Source of the DNA: Rhabditophanes sp. KR3021
Lineage: Eukaryota; Nematoda; Chromadorea; Rhabditida; Alloionematidae
DNA: 64,000 nucleotides
Assembly: GCA_963281155.1 (NCBI GenBank)
Contig: CAUJLY010000004.1
Location: 806,001 to 870,000, forward strand
Reading direction: 5' to 3'
The notes under the pieces are model-generated. The model worked only from the letters and a program-made list of their open reading frames with translations. It made no database searches and had not been told where the DNA came from. Below, in pieces: positions 46,949-58,741 of the stretch (its first letter is position 1; each line of letters begins with the position of its first letter). Both the position numbers and the translations under genes were made by a program.

Positions 46949-47298
46949 TTATTGAAGTATGACAATTTTTCCTTGAGTTTGAAACTTGGCTAAGGCATCT
47001 TTAATTGAGCGAACAGCGGCACCGTTGGTGTGATGTTGGTAGGCTACTGAGAAGTCCAAGGCAATTTGATGTTCCTTTAACCATGCGTGGAAAGTCTTGT
47101 TCGTAAAACATTTTTGATTATCGCCAACAATCTTTTGTGGGTAACCTCTTTCTTAACAACAACAGCACTTTTACTCACATTAACATCAACAACAACTTCT
47201 TTATTTACCTTCAAAGTTCCTGGAAAAGGCAAACTTTCCATAATAATACCCTTTTCTTTAACCAACTCCTTCTCAATTTGAACATTCTGTTCTGCCAC
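46949..47298 (-). mobile_element. LTR-retrotransposon integrase relic
   Basis: The minus strand from about 47146 to 46949 encodes an integrase-core-like segment with order and spacing as in Ty3/Gypsy-type elements. It has a strand before an Asp (KIVGDNQKCFTN), a WLKEHQI helix, then AYQHHTNGAAVRSI in the place of the usual pattern that carries the catalytic Glu, which is absent here. A separate open frame (47077-47298) overlaps in another phase, so the element is broken. No long terminal repeats, reverse transcriptase or gag were found nearby. Confidence 0.6.
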
Positions 47299-47835
47299 GA
47301 AACCAATACAAAGTCAATTCTTTAAGTAGTTCTGAACTTTCGTCAATTTTTTATATTTGATTATAAAGACCACTGCAAAGGTAACTTTTTTACATTCCGG
47401 AACTCCGTTTTTTATGTGCTCAAATAATCGTGTGATCAAAAAGAAGTTAGGTCAAAAAGAAAGAGATATTAGTTGGTTTTTTAATCAAGTTTAGAAAGTA
47501 ATTTTCTTAATTTGTGTTGCCGAAACTCGTTGTCTAAATTCAAACAAAAAAATTTAAAACGGACAAAAGTAATTTTTTATAGTTACAAAGTATTTTAACG
47601 GAAATAGGTAAAAGAAAGTTGAACTAATATGAACAAATAAATACACATATGAATTAAAAAAGATAGACTATAATTCAATTTGTTTAAAAAAAGACTTGTT
47701 AATTGGACCTTGTCTCAATAGAAAAAATTAACTTGTTTTTTATTAAATAAACTTGTTACATGTACTTCAAAAAATTTAAATTAATTTTAACAATTTTAAT
47801 ATTATCACAACTAATAAATAAATATTAAATACAAT
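47299..47835. other. AT-rich intergenic region
   Basis: Between the retroelement relic and the 3' end of the glycosyltransferase gene. Nothing recognised. Confidence 0.5.
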
Positions 47836-49030
47836 TTAATTAGGGAAATAATTTTTACTAAATTGCTTGATTTTCTTCAAAACTTTCTCTTCATTATTTT
47901 CATCTCTTAATTCAACAGCAACAACTCTTTGTGAAATACCCATAACATTAGCAGTATACAAAAGATAGTCAACTCCATACATCAAATTTGCAGTCATATG
48001 ATGAAACGCAATTGGCCACTCGCTAATTCCTTTTTTTCCCTTCTTAAACTTTTTATAATTCAAAGCATTATACTTATCATACTTCTCATTTCTTATTTGA
48101 GTAGCAAAATTAATCGGCGTACTTGGCATAAATAAGACTCTATTATACTTATCCCTCGCATCAGGAATTTTGAGTTTCATTTTCATTAAACATCTCCCAA
48201 TTATTCTATCATCTGCTCCTTGTGGATGATGTTGGCATTTTTTTCCAAATCCATTGGTAACTAGTTCTTTTATTGTGTGTCTAGACATTACATATGATGC
48301 ACCGCCGTGATGATACACAAGAGGATTTGGACCGATTGGATCATTTTTGATGTGTAGTTTGAAACCATGATATTGGTGTTGACTGGCGTTTTTGTTTAGT
48401 AGGAACATTCGTAAGTTTTCCATCACTAAATAAGTATCATCGTCAGCCTGAATTAAATTTAGTTAAGTTGTTTTTTTTAAATTTACAATACCTTTATGTA
48501 CCAATCAAATTTATCTCCATGTTTTTCGTAGGCTTTAATAATAGCTCCTCTTACTTTTCCATAACTGTTGAAATATCCATCCTTCGGAAAAGCTTTTATT
48601 GCATTAATCGAGGGATCAACTTTAGAAGAAGCATACATATAATCAGCACATCCTCGAGGTACCCATGTATTAAGTTGTGGAATAACTCTTTTGTATTTGT
48701 ACTTTGGAGTTGTCAAAATAATACAAAATATTTTTACGCTTTTCCTTAGCTGATCAGCAACAAATTTATATGCTGAATTAAATTTATGAGATTTTATAAA
48801 AAATGCAACTTACAGTCTTCATTTACGTTAGGTAAAAAATCTTGGTCAACCTTGTTTTTTGAAACATCAAGAGGTGTAGATGATATGATAGAAGAAGGAA
48901 TAGCATCACTTGTAAAATTTATATTTATTTTATCAAGATCATTTTGAATAAATAAATCAGAAACTTCAGTTTGCGTGAATGCTCCAAGTTGACAAATGAA
49001 AAACAAGACTCCGAAAATAATCTTGACCAT
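47836..49030 (-). CDS. C1GALT1-like (GT31) glycosyltransferase
   Basis: Enzyme of the core-1 beta-1,3-galactosyltransferase type, which in animals adds galactose to O-linked GalNAc in the Golgi. Three exons: 48814-49030, 48492-48772 and 47836-48447, introns 41 and 44 nt, phases 1 and 0, giving 369 aa. An N-terminal hydrophobic helix serves as signal or type-II anchor, followed by a Ser/Thr-rich stem. The catalytic segment KFDWYIKADDDTYLVMENLR (about 160-180) is characteristic, with the metal-binding ADDD near 167-170. Downstream, GGASYVMS, then a Cys before ADDRIIGRC and DARD match the family. This lineage is expanded in nematodes. The acceptor sugar cannot be predicted. Neighbouring mucin-like and heavily glycosylated genes are possible but unproven substrates. 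Confidence 0.88.
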
Positions 49031-49403
49031 TGAAATTTTTCAATCATTTGTAAAATTAAGAGTTAAATACGAATTTATTGCATACTAATTATCTACTGAG
49101 TGAATCTTTAATTAGACTACGGATATCTGTAAATCTTTTAACCAGCCCACGCAAAATTATTAGGTTGAGTCGAGAAAAAATAGGTCTGGTTTGGTTGTTG
49201 TTTAAAACCGGATTAGTGCATTTTTTAAATCTATGTATAATGAAATTGAAGTGTTTAATTTTTATTTGAAACAACTAATTATTAAAAAAGGGAAAATCAA
49301 ATTATAATTCAAACATTTCCAATTAATATTTTTGAAGCGTACATGTTTAGTCACACGTGGTGACTAAATGGGTATTATTTTGTATATATAATATAAGGAG
49401 GTA

Positions 49404-49682
49404 TTATATAATGACCATTACCTTTCCAACTCCACTAGAAGAATCAGTATAGACATATTTGTCGGCTTTGTAATTTACATTTGAAACTCTTATCCAATTA
49501 GGACCATTTCTCATAGACTGAAAATGAAATATAATTTGACAATCTTTCATGAAATCTTTATTTTTTATATTAAGGGCCGAAGTAATAAAATTAGTTCCAT
49601 AACCTTCATACGACGAAAATACAGTTGAAGTCATAATAACTAAAGTAATAAGTATAGCTCTTAACATTTTTAATAAATGCAA
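49404..49682 (-). CDS. Small secreted protein
   Basis: Unrecognised protein of 92 aa in the single-exon reading. Signal peptide at about residues 1-23 (MLRAILITLVIMTSTVFSS), then a Tyr/Asn-rich domain with one Cys (DCQIIFHFQSMRNGPNWIRV). Near the end, GGAAAG|GTAATGG is a possible donor. An in-phase acceptor at about 49275 (TTAATAATTAG) would add a basic 60-codon exon at 49089-49274. Its content is weak, so the short reading is given. A TATA box precedes the ATG. Confidence 0.5.
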   Translation of the reverse strand: MHLLKMLRAILITLVIMTSTVFSSYEGYGTNFITSALNIKNKDFMKDCQIIFHFQSMRNGPNWIRVSNVNYKADKYVYTDSSSGVGKVMVII

Positions 49683-49703
49683 TGTACTTTACTGCGATTT
49701 TTT

Positions 49704-49714
49704 GCATTTATACC
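49704..49714 (-). promoter_or_regulatory. TATA box of the small secreted gene
   Basis: The minus strand reads GGTATAAATGC about 22-32 nt before the ATG. Confidence 0.45.
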
Positions 49715-50764
49715 ATAAATTGAGGTGTTTATTAACTAATCAGTTTGTATAAAAATCACAAAAAGCATCATTTTCGATTACGTTACATGAATAATTGCAA
49801 ATAGCTTTAATGATACATACCTATAAAAAACCTTTTCATTTTATAACTGAAGTGATAGCTCCATATTAATCATAATTTTAGAGCATTATACAAAAATTGA
49901 TAAATAGTCCAATTTCTATCGTAATTACCTTCTAAATCGGAATACAATTGAGTTAAAGTTTCAAGATGTTTGTCGTTGACTTAAGAGAATTTTGATATCA
50001 CTTCTGTAGATCTCATTTATGAATTATAATATCAAAAATTATTGTGATTAAGCTTTGTAAATACTTGTTTAATAACTGTACTGCAAGAAAACCCCAGAAT
50101 TTATAATAATCAAAATTGTTCTTTGATCATTTGAAAATAGCTAATCACATATCAAAAATTTTAAGATCACTATTGCTCACCCTCTGCATTTTATAAGGTA
50201 ATAATAATCTTTTGAATTGTGAATCAAAAAGGAAATTTAATTGCTTTTTGGGTGTTCTGATAACAATTGGATCATAAATTGGTATACCCTTAAAGATATT
50301 GTAGTATAGTGAAAATGCTTATCCATATCTAAAAATCAACCTACATACATTTTGCACTTTTTGAATCATTAAGTAATTTTTAGTAACAAATTGTTTATTA
50401 TGTAATTGAAAATATATTTATTATGACAATTAGAATCTATTATAATCATAATATTAAATACAACATAACAGAAGCTAAACCAATGCCGATAATAATCTCA
50501 ATTTTAAAGTATTTTGTTATCAAACATCTAATTGTATGAACTAAGAATAATTACTTACGTTTTTAAATATTGCTTGATAATAAAAAATGTTTAGCTATTT
50601 CTAGAAATAAATCTATAAACAATTTACATTTTTGAATAAATATTGGCAATTTAATATTAAAAGTGTTTCTGAAAATAATAAATGAGTTCTTATTTTATTA
50701 AAACTTTGTTATAAAAGGACTCCTACTACCCATTATAAATTAAAAGTATTTTACACTTGATGTA
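49715..50764. other. AT-rich intergenic region
   Basis: About 1 kb with no open frames of 60 codons and no recognised elements. Confidence 0.5.
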
Positions 50765-51798
50765 TTAGCCTGCTGGTCTAATTTTTGATAAAGTTGGTTT
50801 CCTAAAGCCATACGTTTGATACAATTTTTCAAAAGGAACAATCAAATAATATAAACTTGCATAAGTAAGAAGCCAAGACATATTCCAAATATCCCTTTCA
50901 TTTTTGTTTGATATAAAATAAATATACAGAAAACCCCCCAGCATTGAAAAACCTGCCGAAAACAGATAAAAAATAGGAATAACAAGTGTAATTCGCATTT
51001 GTGTAATACTTTCCTTCAATTTAATTTTTGTTTTTGGATGAACACTACTTGATAAACTCTTAAATTCTTTCTCAACTTCGTAATAATAAAATCTAAGCAT
51101 CAAAAGTACAGACACAAAAACTATTCCGGCATTTATAGAAAGCAATAATGATATTGGACTCATAAACTTCATGTCAATATTAAGTATTAAAATACTACGC
51201 GTGCCAACTAAATCAGTTGTTTCATTATGTACCTAGAATTAAGAATGTAATTGCTCATAAATAAACTAACTTTTAAAGTCATTAATTTCCTTTCTTCCTC
51301 TGGTAATAATATTCGATTTGCAAATGGCAATGAACAAATCGGGACAATTACATAAACAACTCCATATATAATCTTTTCATAAAAATTTAAATAAAAAAGC
51401 GGCTTTTTTCTACAAAAAACATTATAACGAGCAAGGAATGTAACTATAATTGCCAATGTTAAATAAGATATTGAATACAAACCAGAAGCTCCAACGAATA
51501 CCACAATCATTTCATTTTTGGTATATTTAATTAACCCATTTATTCCCATACTAGGTAAACTTCCAACTGCAAAAGGTTGAAAAACAACACACAATCCAAA
51601 TACAAAAATTGCATCGGGTAGTCGTGAATATTTTGATATTAAAACAAACTCATTCATATGTTTGGGTGGTTTAAGACGAATTGTTAGAAATATTGATATG
51701 TTTAGGAAGAAGCCAATTGTGCCGATAGTGAACATGATTATTGAATAGACTTTGATATTGATTAGTGGGGGATTATTGTAAATAAAGTCTAAGCTCAT
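50765..51798 (-). CDS. Seven-transmembrane chemoreceptor-like protein (copy A)
   Basis: Predicted G-protein-coupled receptor of the nematode serpentine type, 331 aa, two exons (51271-51798 and 50765-51232) with a 38-nt intron in phase 0. Seven hydrophobic helices can be placed. The pattern YNNPPLIN at the N-terminus, KPPKHMNEFV after helix 1, QPFAVGSLPSMG before helix 3, ARYNVFCRKK after helix 3/4 and ERDIWNMSWL near helix 7 recur in the gene at 56.4-57.4 kb, its closest relative. The exact family (Str, Srd, Srw, ...) could not be settled. A chemosensory neuron membrane location is expected from the class. Confidence 0.8.
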
Positions 51799-52319
51799 AT
51801 TTTGAGTAAATATTCATTAAGTTTATGTCTTGCAGTATGAAATCATTTTTAGTTTGAATAAGAAAATATTCAAAAATTAATTATTATAAATGATTTATGA
51901 ATTATTTAATAAGTTCCTCTTTAGTTGAAATTCCTTAACAGATGCTTAATTTGCTATATGATTTATTAAAAATGAACAAGTTCATGTGTATAACGAAAGC
52001 TTATTTATATGAGTTGATAATTAATTCCAACGTATAATAAGACTTATGCTTTTTCAGGTTGATAAATTATATATGGATCTGCGTCTTGTAAAATCTTGAA
52101 CACTAAATCTACATGCATTATTGACCTCAATTTTATTCTAAAAACATAAATCATTGCTAAAAATAAATTGAATGCTTGTTGATTTTTTTTGTGACGAAGT
52201 AGGTGGTACTCGTAATTATTTATTTATTTTGCACAAGATAAAAAGCATAATTGAAAATTTGATTTATATGATAAAATTAGTAATAGTTCAATTTAAATAT
52301 ACATTGTTTAGTAATAGAA
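51799..52319. other. Intergenic region holding a receptor relic
   Basis: No intact gene. Holds the short receptor fragment at 52044-52158. The plus-strand open frame 52172-52381 is rejected because it overlaps the last exon of the repeat-protein gene. Confidence 0.5.
52044..52158 (-). pseudogene. Tiny fragment of a seven-TM receptor
   Basis: The minus strand reads ...VFKILQDADPYIIYQPEKA and a stop. The intact receptor at 60.3-61.4 kb contains DHDADPYIIYKFDQQ at its extracellular loop. The shared DADPYIIY over eight residues, in this cluster, points to a lost receptor copy. Confidence 0.45.
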
Positions 52320-53283
52320 TTAGTCAGAAGGTTTATTTAAGACTTGTTCAGCTTCTTCGCATAAAGTGTTCATATCTTTGATCATGTTGTCAAATGAAGG
52401 TTTGAAGAAAAGTGTATTGGATAAAGAATTTTCAAAGAATTTTGCTACGAGTTCAGGAATGTTAGAGTCGGCATTTTTCCATGCTGAAAGGACTCTGTCA
52501 AAGTTTTCTCCATCAAAAACTGCATGTGGACCAAGGTTACTATCCTAAAAATGAGTTTATTAAACAACTAATTAATTAAATACTTACCTTTTTAACAGTT
52601 TCAAAAGCATCTTTTAATTCTTTTAAATAATTAACTAATTCATCCGTAGTAACATTTGTTTGTTTAGCCATGAATTCAAGTATTTTCTTTAATAATTCAT
52701 CAGCAAAGTTGTCATTTGAAGTGCTGTTATAAGATTTGGAAGATGATTCAGGGTAAGCTGAATGGTGAGTTTTGTTAATGAGTACATTTGATGACTCAGT
52801 GACAGCTTCTGCAGTTCCATTAATAACCATTTGATTAGAAGATTCAGTAGCAGGTTCGGCAGTTCCATTTATAACAGTTTGATTAGAAGAGTCAGTTACT
52901 GGTTCAAGAGTTTCAGCAACAAAACTTCCATTAGCTGGTTGAATGAAATCACTAGTGTAAACTGTATTAGAATCCGTTGTAGCTTCAAGAATTGTGTCAT
53001 TAATATGGGAAGTTTCGGGAGTATTTTGAGCTAATTCTGTATCATTATGTTGATTTATTTCAATGTTAGTCTCAGTAAATGATTCTTCAGGCATAGTTGT
53101 AGTTTTGTGGTGAACATTTCTTCTTGGCTCTTGTATGTTTCCATCATCAGTAGTCAATTCGTAATAATTTCCACTAGACTCAACGGGTTCAACAGTAGAA
53201 ACTGGAGCAGCATCGAATCTTCTAAATCTAAATGAATAGACACAGACGGCAATAGAAAGAAGGATTAAAGTTTTAGACATCAT
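52320..53283 (-). CDS. Secreted Thr/Ser-rich repeat protein (mucin-like)
   Basis: Extracellular protein of 306 aa. Exons 52588-53283 and 52320-52544, 43-nt intron, phase 0. Signal peptide at about 1-17. Residues 40-190 are Thr, Ser, Glu and Asn-rich with many N-glycosylation sequons and three imperfect copies of a 15-residue unit (T-[ED]-SSNQ-x-VINGTAEP). The C-terminal quarter is helical and not repetitive (FDGENFDRVLSAWKNADSN...), probably a folded domain. No family recognised. The layout suggests a surface coat or secreted glycoprotein and a plausible target of O-glycosylation. The minus strand reads GTATAAAAGG at 53341-53350, a TATA box. Confidence 0.75.
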
Positions 53284-53340
53284 ATTAATTAAAGGTATAT
53301 GTAAATTAATGTATTTGATGATTTAAATAAATTGAGACAA

Positions 53341-53350
53341 CCTTTTATAC
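53341..53350 (-). promoter_or_regulatory. TATA box of the mucin-like gene
   Basis: GTATAAAAGG on the minus strand, about 58-67 nt before the ATG. Confidence 0.5.
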
Positions 53351-53916
53351 TAATTTTACTGGTAAATATTTGTCTAAGATTCGTAATCTGAGTCATGGAT
53401 ATCAATAAAAATATTATGAAAAAAGATGATGTTTTCGTTGAAATAATTATATCTTAATCTTTTTAATGAACCAAAGTGCTTAAAGAAGTATACTTCTGAA
53501 GAGTATCTAATGTTCAGTTGATAAGGAATTGTTGTTGATCATAATAAGGTATTTTCCAGTCTATTTTTAAAAGATTGCTATCAGTAACCACAAGACAGCG
53601 ACGACTTCTTTGAAAGACAATACGTAAATAAATTATTCTCAATTTTGCATCAAAAATGTAACATCGTAAATGATGATGCATCAGAAATCATATCAATCAA
53701 ATATTTAAGACACTTACAAGAGTTAATTCAACATCATACAACGGTCACACGGAAAAGATTTTTGATATATTTAATAAATAAACATTTACGTGCCCTTTTA
53801 TAATTAGATAACAACTTCTAAATTCTTATTGTATTTTCACATACAAGACTCACATGTACATATTAAAAACACTATAAAGGCACTTCCAAATAATTTTAAA
53901 CATTAAAGTTCTCTCC
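53351..53916. other. Divergent intergenic region
   Basis: Between the mucin-like gene (-) and a receptor gene (+). A TATA box for the receptor gene is at its end. Otherwise nothing was seen. Confidence 0.5.
53868..53877 (+). promoter_or_regulatory. TATA box of receptor gene
   Basis: AACACTATAAAGG ends about 38 nt before the ATG. The same AACACTATAAAG core occurs before the gene at 63.3 kb. Confidence 0.5.
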
Positions 53917-54964
53917 ATGGATATACAAACTATATCCTCAATATTTAAATATTACTTCGTTACAGAAGATGTAGCTAGTACTCTCGGAATCACCCTGAAT
54001 CTATTCTTATTAATTATAATATGGAAATACTCACCACCTGAACATAAGCAATACAAAATGTTACTATCATTTAATATAGTTTCCTCAATATTGCTAACCA
54101 TTTCATTGTTGCCAAATTATTTGGTACTAGATATTACAGATGGAAACTATATTGTTCATCAATTTAATTTATTAATTTTAACAGATAACTTCTTTTTGCA
54201 TAGATTATCTTTTACATTTTTTATATTTGCACTATTTTCTTGTATATTCTCTTCATTTTCAATTTTTGTATTTCGATACTTTCAAATTGTTAAAAAAATG
54301 AATTTACAAATTCATCATATTATGTTCATGTTTTGTATTGCTATGGCTTGTTCTTGTATTGTGGCAGGTTTATTTTTTGGTGTCATGCATCAAGATTATC
54401 GTAATGATGCCGGAATGGTTAAGTTTGTTATGTCAAATGGTATTGTGACTGAGGAAACAAAAAATCAAGTTTTTCTCAGGACTAATATCGTAAGTTCTCA
54501 CTTTATGATGTCACATCATAATTTGTTTTTTTCAGAAGGATCCTTTTTTCTTAACATGTCTACTAATAATTACAGCATTTTTTAGTGTAAATTATTTCGT
54601 CATTACATTTTGCATTTTAAGAGTAAACAAAACACTTTCTGTGCTTTCTTCAAATTTCAACGAGAAAACAAAAAGAATGCACGCTGAACTAAATAGATTA
54701 ATGATAATTCAAGTTCTTTTACCCTTCATTTTCACATCTGGTCAAATGTTATTTTGCATTACTTCAATGATCTTAGAATTAAGAAGCACTGGTCTCGGAA
54801 TAATTGACATGATTATGATTTCATTTTTACCAGCAGTAAATGCATCATGTGTTTTGATGAATTCAAAAAGTTATTGGAAAAATATGTTTGATGCTATCAA
54901 ACCACCTAGAATAAATGGAATGAGTTTTAATCCAACTAGAGGTTTTGTTTCATCTAGAGTTTAA
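53917..54964 (+). CDS. Seven-transmembrane chemoreceptor-like protein (Str/Srd type)
   Basis: Predicted nematode chemoreceptor, 333 aa, exons 53917-54489 and 54536-54964 with a 46-nt intron (ATC|GTAAGTT ... TTTTTCAG), phase 0. Seven helices. The loop after helix 1 reads PPEHKQYKMLL, as in Str/Srd families. Helix 6 to 7 has RMHAELNRLMIIQVLLPFIF and a polar turn SYWKNMF at the C-terminus. It is unlike the A/B and C/D pairs in sequence. Its own TATA box lies just upstream. Confidence 0.8.
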
Positions 54965-55009
54965 TTTAAACTTCTAAAATAATACATTTTTTATTTAAAT
55001 GGTAATGAA

Positions 55010-55640
55010 TTGTATGTTAGTAGTAAAAATGTAAATAAATTAGTTAAAGATAAATCTTTTGCTAATGGTGATACAGCTGTGTTAACTTTAAAGTATGGTG
55101 CTCTTAAAGTTTCCAAAACTTTGCTTGCTGGCAATAGGGAATGCTTTTATAAGTTATTTATGGAAGATACAAACAAAGGTAAATTATTATCTAAACTACC
55201 AAGTAATGTTTTTAGAAATATTTGATATTCCCGATATAAAGTTAGAGGATTTTAATTGCTATAATGAGTTTATGCTTAAGGCAAAAAAGTTTATTTTATC
55301 TGGGGAAAAAGTTTGTAAACTTTTAAGAATCGATCAAGTATTAAAGTCAGCTTATCTTGAAATGATGGGATGACAAACCTGAAGTTTCATATTTGCCAAT
55401 GATTTATGAGACTTTGAGCCGCTCATGTTTAACTATTCATCAAGGCAAAGCTTTTGATTAAAAACAAACGTAAGGTAATAAACCTACTTATTTCATACAT
55501 TTAATTTCTTTTTAAGAGATCCTAAAAATGAACTTATTTGACTCTGTTTTATATGAAACTTTGAACGAATTGTTCCCTGATAAATTTATGACAAAACCCA
55601 AAATGCCAAAGATTTTGCCTGAAGTTATGGAATAAGTGAA
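55010..55640 (+). pseudogene. BTB-domain protein relic
   Basis: Blocks resembling a nematode BTB protein, in changing frames. DTAVLTLKYGALKVSKTLL and CFYKLFMED (about 55070-55165) correspond to the strand-helix start of a BTB fold. NVFRNIFDIPDIKLEDFNCY (near 55205, next frame) and CKLLRIDQVLKSAYLEM (to 55370) correspond to its later helices. A third block (YETLSRSCLTIHQGKAF) and a MNLFDSVLYETL block run to about 55635. Stops and frame changes interrupt it. No MATH domain was found. Confidence 0.45.
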
Positions 55641-55879
55641 TATAATCGGTTTCTAGACAGCTAATTATATAATTTCTTATTCATGAACAAGCAGGTTTTT
55701 GTTGAAAATCAGCTTTAAATAATTAAGTACTAGGTAATAATAATTTTAAAACATTTGCTAGCATACACCATAATGTTTGGCATTTATCCTATCGTTTTTC
55801 TAATAGAATCTATCATTGCAATTGTACTAGATTTGGGATGTCAAAAGTTATAGCTTCAACTTTACTGAATCATATTGTA

Positions 55880-56290
55880 CAGAAATTTTTGTTACTTATG
55901 ACAGTGTTTATTTATCGTACGGTATTATTGGATCATGTTTCATATTAGATACTTTTACAGGAAGTAGACTTGTATGCTTATCTAAAAAAAAATCAAGTTA
56001 AATCAAAAAATGGAGCTGTGATATCTCATACTCAGGGAATTTTATCGAAAAAAGATTGTATTTTTGGAATCAATTGTATACTTAGTAATTCAGTCGTTTT
56101 ACTTGGTACTGTTCAGACGTATCTTATGGGCAAAATTCAAATGAATAACGTAGAGCTCGATCTATATGTTTATTCAACTTACATCATTCTTTATTTGATA
56201 GATGCAATGATAATGATTATTTGTAACAAGGACATACGCGTCTATTTTACTAAATCAATCAAAGATATTGCTGCTACAGTTTTTCATTAA
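55880..56290 (+). pseudogene. Seven-TM receptor fragment
   Basis: The last part of a chemoreceptor: SYGIIGSCFILDTFTGSRLVCL (about 55908-55982), a frame change at an A-run (55981-55989), then an open frame to 56290 with two or three helices and an end like ...DLYVYSTYIILYLIDAMIM. The front half of the receptor is missing. Confidence 0.5.
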
Positions 56291-56369
56291 ACTGGATAAA
56301 GATTATGACATACAAATCAATTTTTATTTAATTTTTAATTACATAAATAAACAACTTTTTAGATTACTT

Positions 56370-57397
56370 TCATAACTGCGATTTAATTTTTATAGTTTTT
56401 AACTTCCTGAAGCGATATGTTTGAAATAACTTTTCGAAAGGAGAAATCAGGTAATAAAGATCGATCATAACTACCAACCATGTCATATTCCAAATGTCTT
56501 TTTCATCATTTTTTGAAATAAACAATATATAGGTTCCAACTATTACAATTGAAATAACCACAGTACCAAAACAAATAAACGGGACATAAAGAGTCCAACG
56601 CATCTGACAAATGTTCGCTTTTAATTTGATGTTAGTTTCTTGTCTTGCGTTAATTGACAATTTTTGAAATTGTTTCAAAACTTCATAATAATAAAATTTT
56701 GTCATAGTTATAAAAGATATTACAGATAAAATTATTAAAGACATACCAATTATTAAAACAGGACTTGTAAATGATAATTTCAAATTGACAATCAAAACAT
56801 TATTCAATTTGCGTATTTCAATTGATTCATTAAATATCTGGGTATTTTAAATTAATTATTTAAAGATTAACTTACTTTATTTTTAATTAATTCACTTTCT
56901 GAATCAGCTATTAAAACACGATTTATGAAAGGAATCATACATATTGGCACTAACAAATATAAGCTACCGTATAATACTTTTTCGTATAAACTCATATAAA
57001 ACAGATTCTTTTTACGACAGAATACGTTATACCTTGAACAAAAAGTAATGAGTAACATGAAAGGCAAATAATAATAAATTAAAACAGTAATAAAAGCCAT
57101 ATAAACAACTGCAAGTTCATTTTTTAATAATTTGAAACATCCATTAACACCAAGACTAGGTAATGATCCAACTGCAAATGGTTGTCCCAAGATGTTCATA
57201 ATAAATAGAAAAGTCGCATCCATTAAACGAGTATATTTAGATATTGAAACAAATTCATTCATGAACTTGGGGGGTTTAAAGTGAATAACAAAGAATACTG
57301 AAATATTGGAAACAATTCCAACTATTCCAATTACAAACAGAACATTTGAGTAAAAAGTTAAGTTGATTAATGGAGGGTTATTGTAAATAATATCCAT
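56370..57397 (-). CDS. Seven-transmembrane chemoreceptor-like protein (copy B)
   Basis: Close relative of copy A (50.8-51.8 kb): 329 aa, exons 56876-57397 and 56370-56837, 38-nt intron in the same position and phase. Shared motifs: YNNPPLIN, KPPKFMNEFVSISKY, QPFAVGSLPSLG, SRYNVFCRKK and EKDIWNMTWL. The two genes lie in the same orientation with other genes and relics between them, so the duplication is older than the present layout. Predicted serpentine receptor at the sensory membrane. Confidence 0.8.
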
Positions 57398-57663
57398 GTA
57401 GAAAATTATGTTTTAAATGAAATAATCAGTACACTCATTTTTTAAATAGTAATTAAACTGTACATAAATTTGTAGTCTATTAGATATTTATTAGTCTATT
57501 AATTATTGATAATTTGCCAGAAGGTATTTTATATTTAATATTTTTCATTATTAGCTAAAGTATCTTTTGTGATTCATTGGCAATAATAAGTTTTTGTGGC
57601 AATTTATGATAACTGAATCAAATTATAACTAAACTTAAAAATCATTTAATATCAAGAAGTATT

Positions 57664-58741
57664 TCAATTTAACATAGTTCCTACACTCGTAATTTTTCTC
57701 TTTTTGTTATCAGCAACTTTCCAAAAGTACCAAAACACAAACAATGAATTAAGAGCCATCATTATATAAAAAAATGCTACAAGCAAATTAAAGACTCTAA
57801 ATTCAAAATTGTCAAGTCTAAAGTTGGCGAATATTATCATGAAACTGAAAAGAAAAGTCCCAGTGACTCCAGTAATTAGTACCCAAAAGATTACAATAAG
57901 TTTGTAATACTTAAGCACTAATTGATAGCTGTTGATATTGGATGTTATTTTCGTTTTCCTTATTAATGCCTTCATCTCTCGTTCAAGAACAAAATATTTA
58001 TATAGATATATTGTGTAGCAGACAAATACAAAAAATAATGAAAACGATCCCCATAGAGTTGTCAATACCTTTTTTGAGTAGCCTACCGAAGCAAAGATAA
58101 GGTTACTAGCTATTACTTCTTTTAATACATCATATGATTCAACAAACACAGTTTTCCTTATTTCTTCATCGTCAATTCTTCCAAATTTAAATAAAGCCGT
58201 TGTTATAATAGCAAGTATGGTTAAAAACAGAAGTTGTAGCTTCGTTTCCTTTGAGAAACCTAAGAAATCTCCTTTGTTTACAATGAGATTTGTATTTCCA
58301 CATATATCAATCACTAATATAATAGCCCATAGATAAATACAGAAGAACATGAAAAACTATGAATATTATAAATACAAGTTTCTAGTAAAATTACTTACAG
58401 TTGCATTAGCACAAAAATCAGAACCTAAATACTTTCCTGCTCCAGTATAAAAAACTGGAAATAATTTAATACCGTCTAAATTTCAACTTACATATCATTT
58501 CAGGAGCAAATGCCCTAGGTCTTATTATAAAAGCAACAAGGATAGTCAACATAATTTGGGAAGTTCTAACAATTATTAGGAAATTTATATAACATTTTGC
58601 CCTAGCTTTCGCAAATTTCAAAAGAAAGATAAGTAACGTAGCATTAATAATAATGGTCAATACACAAAAGAAGTCATTTAAAATCAAGAAACCGTCATTA
58701 TAACATCCAAAAATTCCAAAGAAATAATTTGAACAATTCAT
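57664..58741 (-). CDS. Seven-transmembrane receptor-like protein (copy C)
   Basis: Predicted receptor, 332 aa, in three exons: 58492-58741, 58399-58454 and 57664-58356 (introns 37 and 42 nt). The middle exon of 56 nt (FFYTGAGKYLGSDFCANAT) is easy to miss. Motif RTSQIMLTILVAFIIRPRAFAPE resembles copy D's IVIGIVIRPRIYV. Both proteins have a long fourth loop, an LRYYNLQAIG/LKYYKLIVIF segment and a LIVLWYYWQI/LFVFWYFWKV end. It is not clearly any named C. elegans class. Confidence 0.75.

Noticed and set aside
46682..46993. 103-codon plus-strand frame over the retroelement relic
   Set aside because: Overlaps a better-supported minus-strand integrase-like frame and has no features.
49089..49274. 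Minus-strand 61-codon frame as a second exon of the small secreted gene
   Set aside because: Phase and acceptor allow it, but content is weak; mentioned in that entry rather than called.
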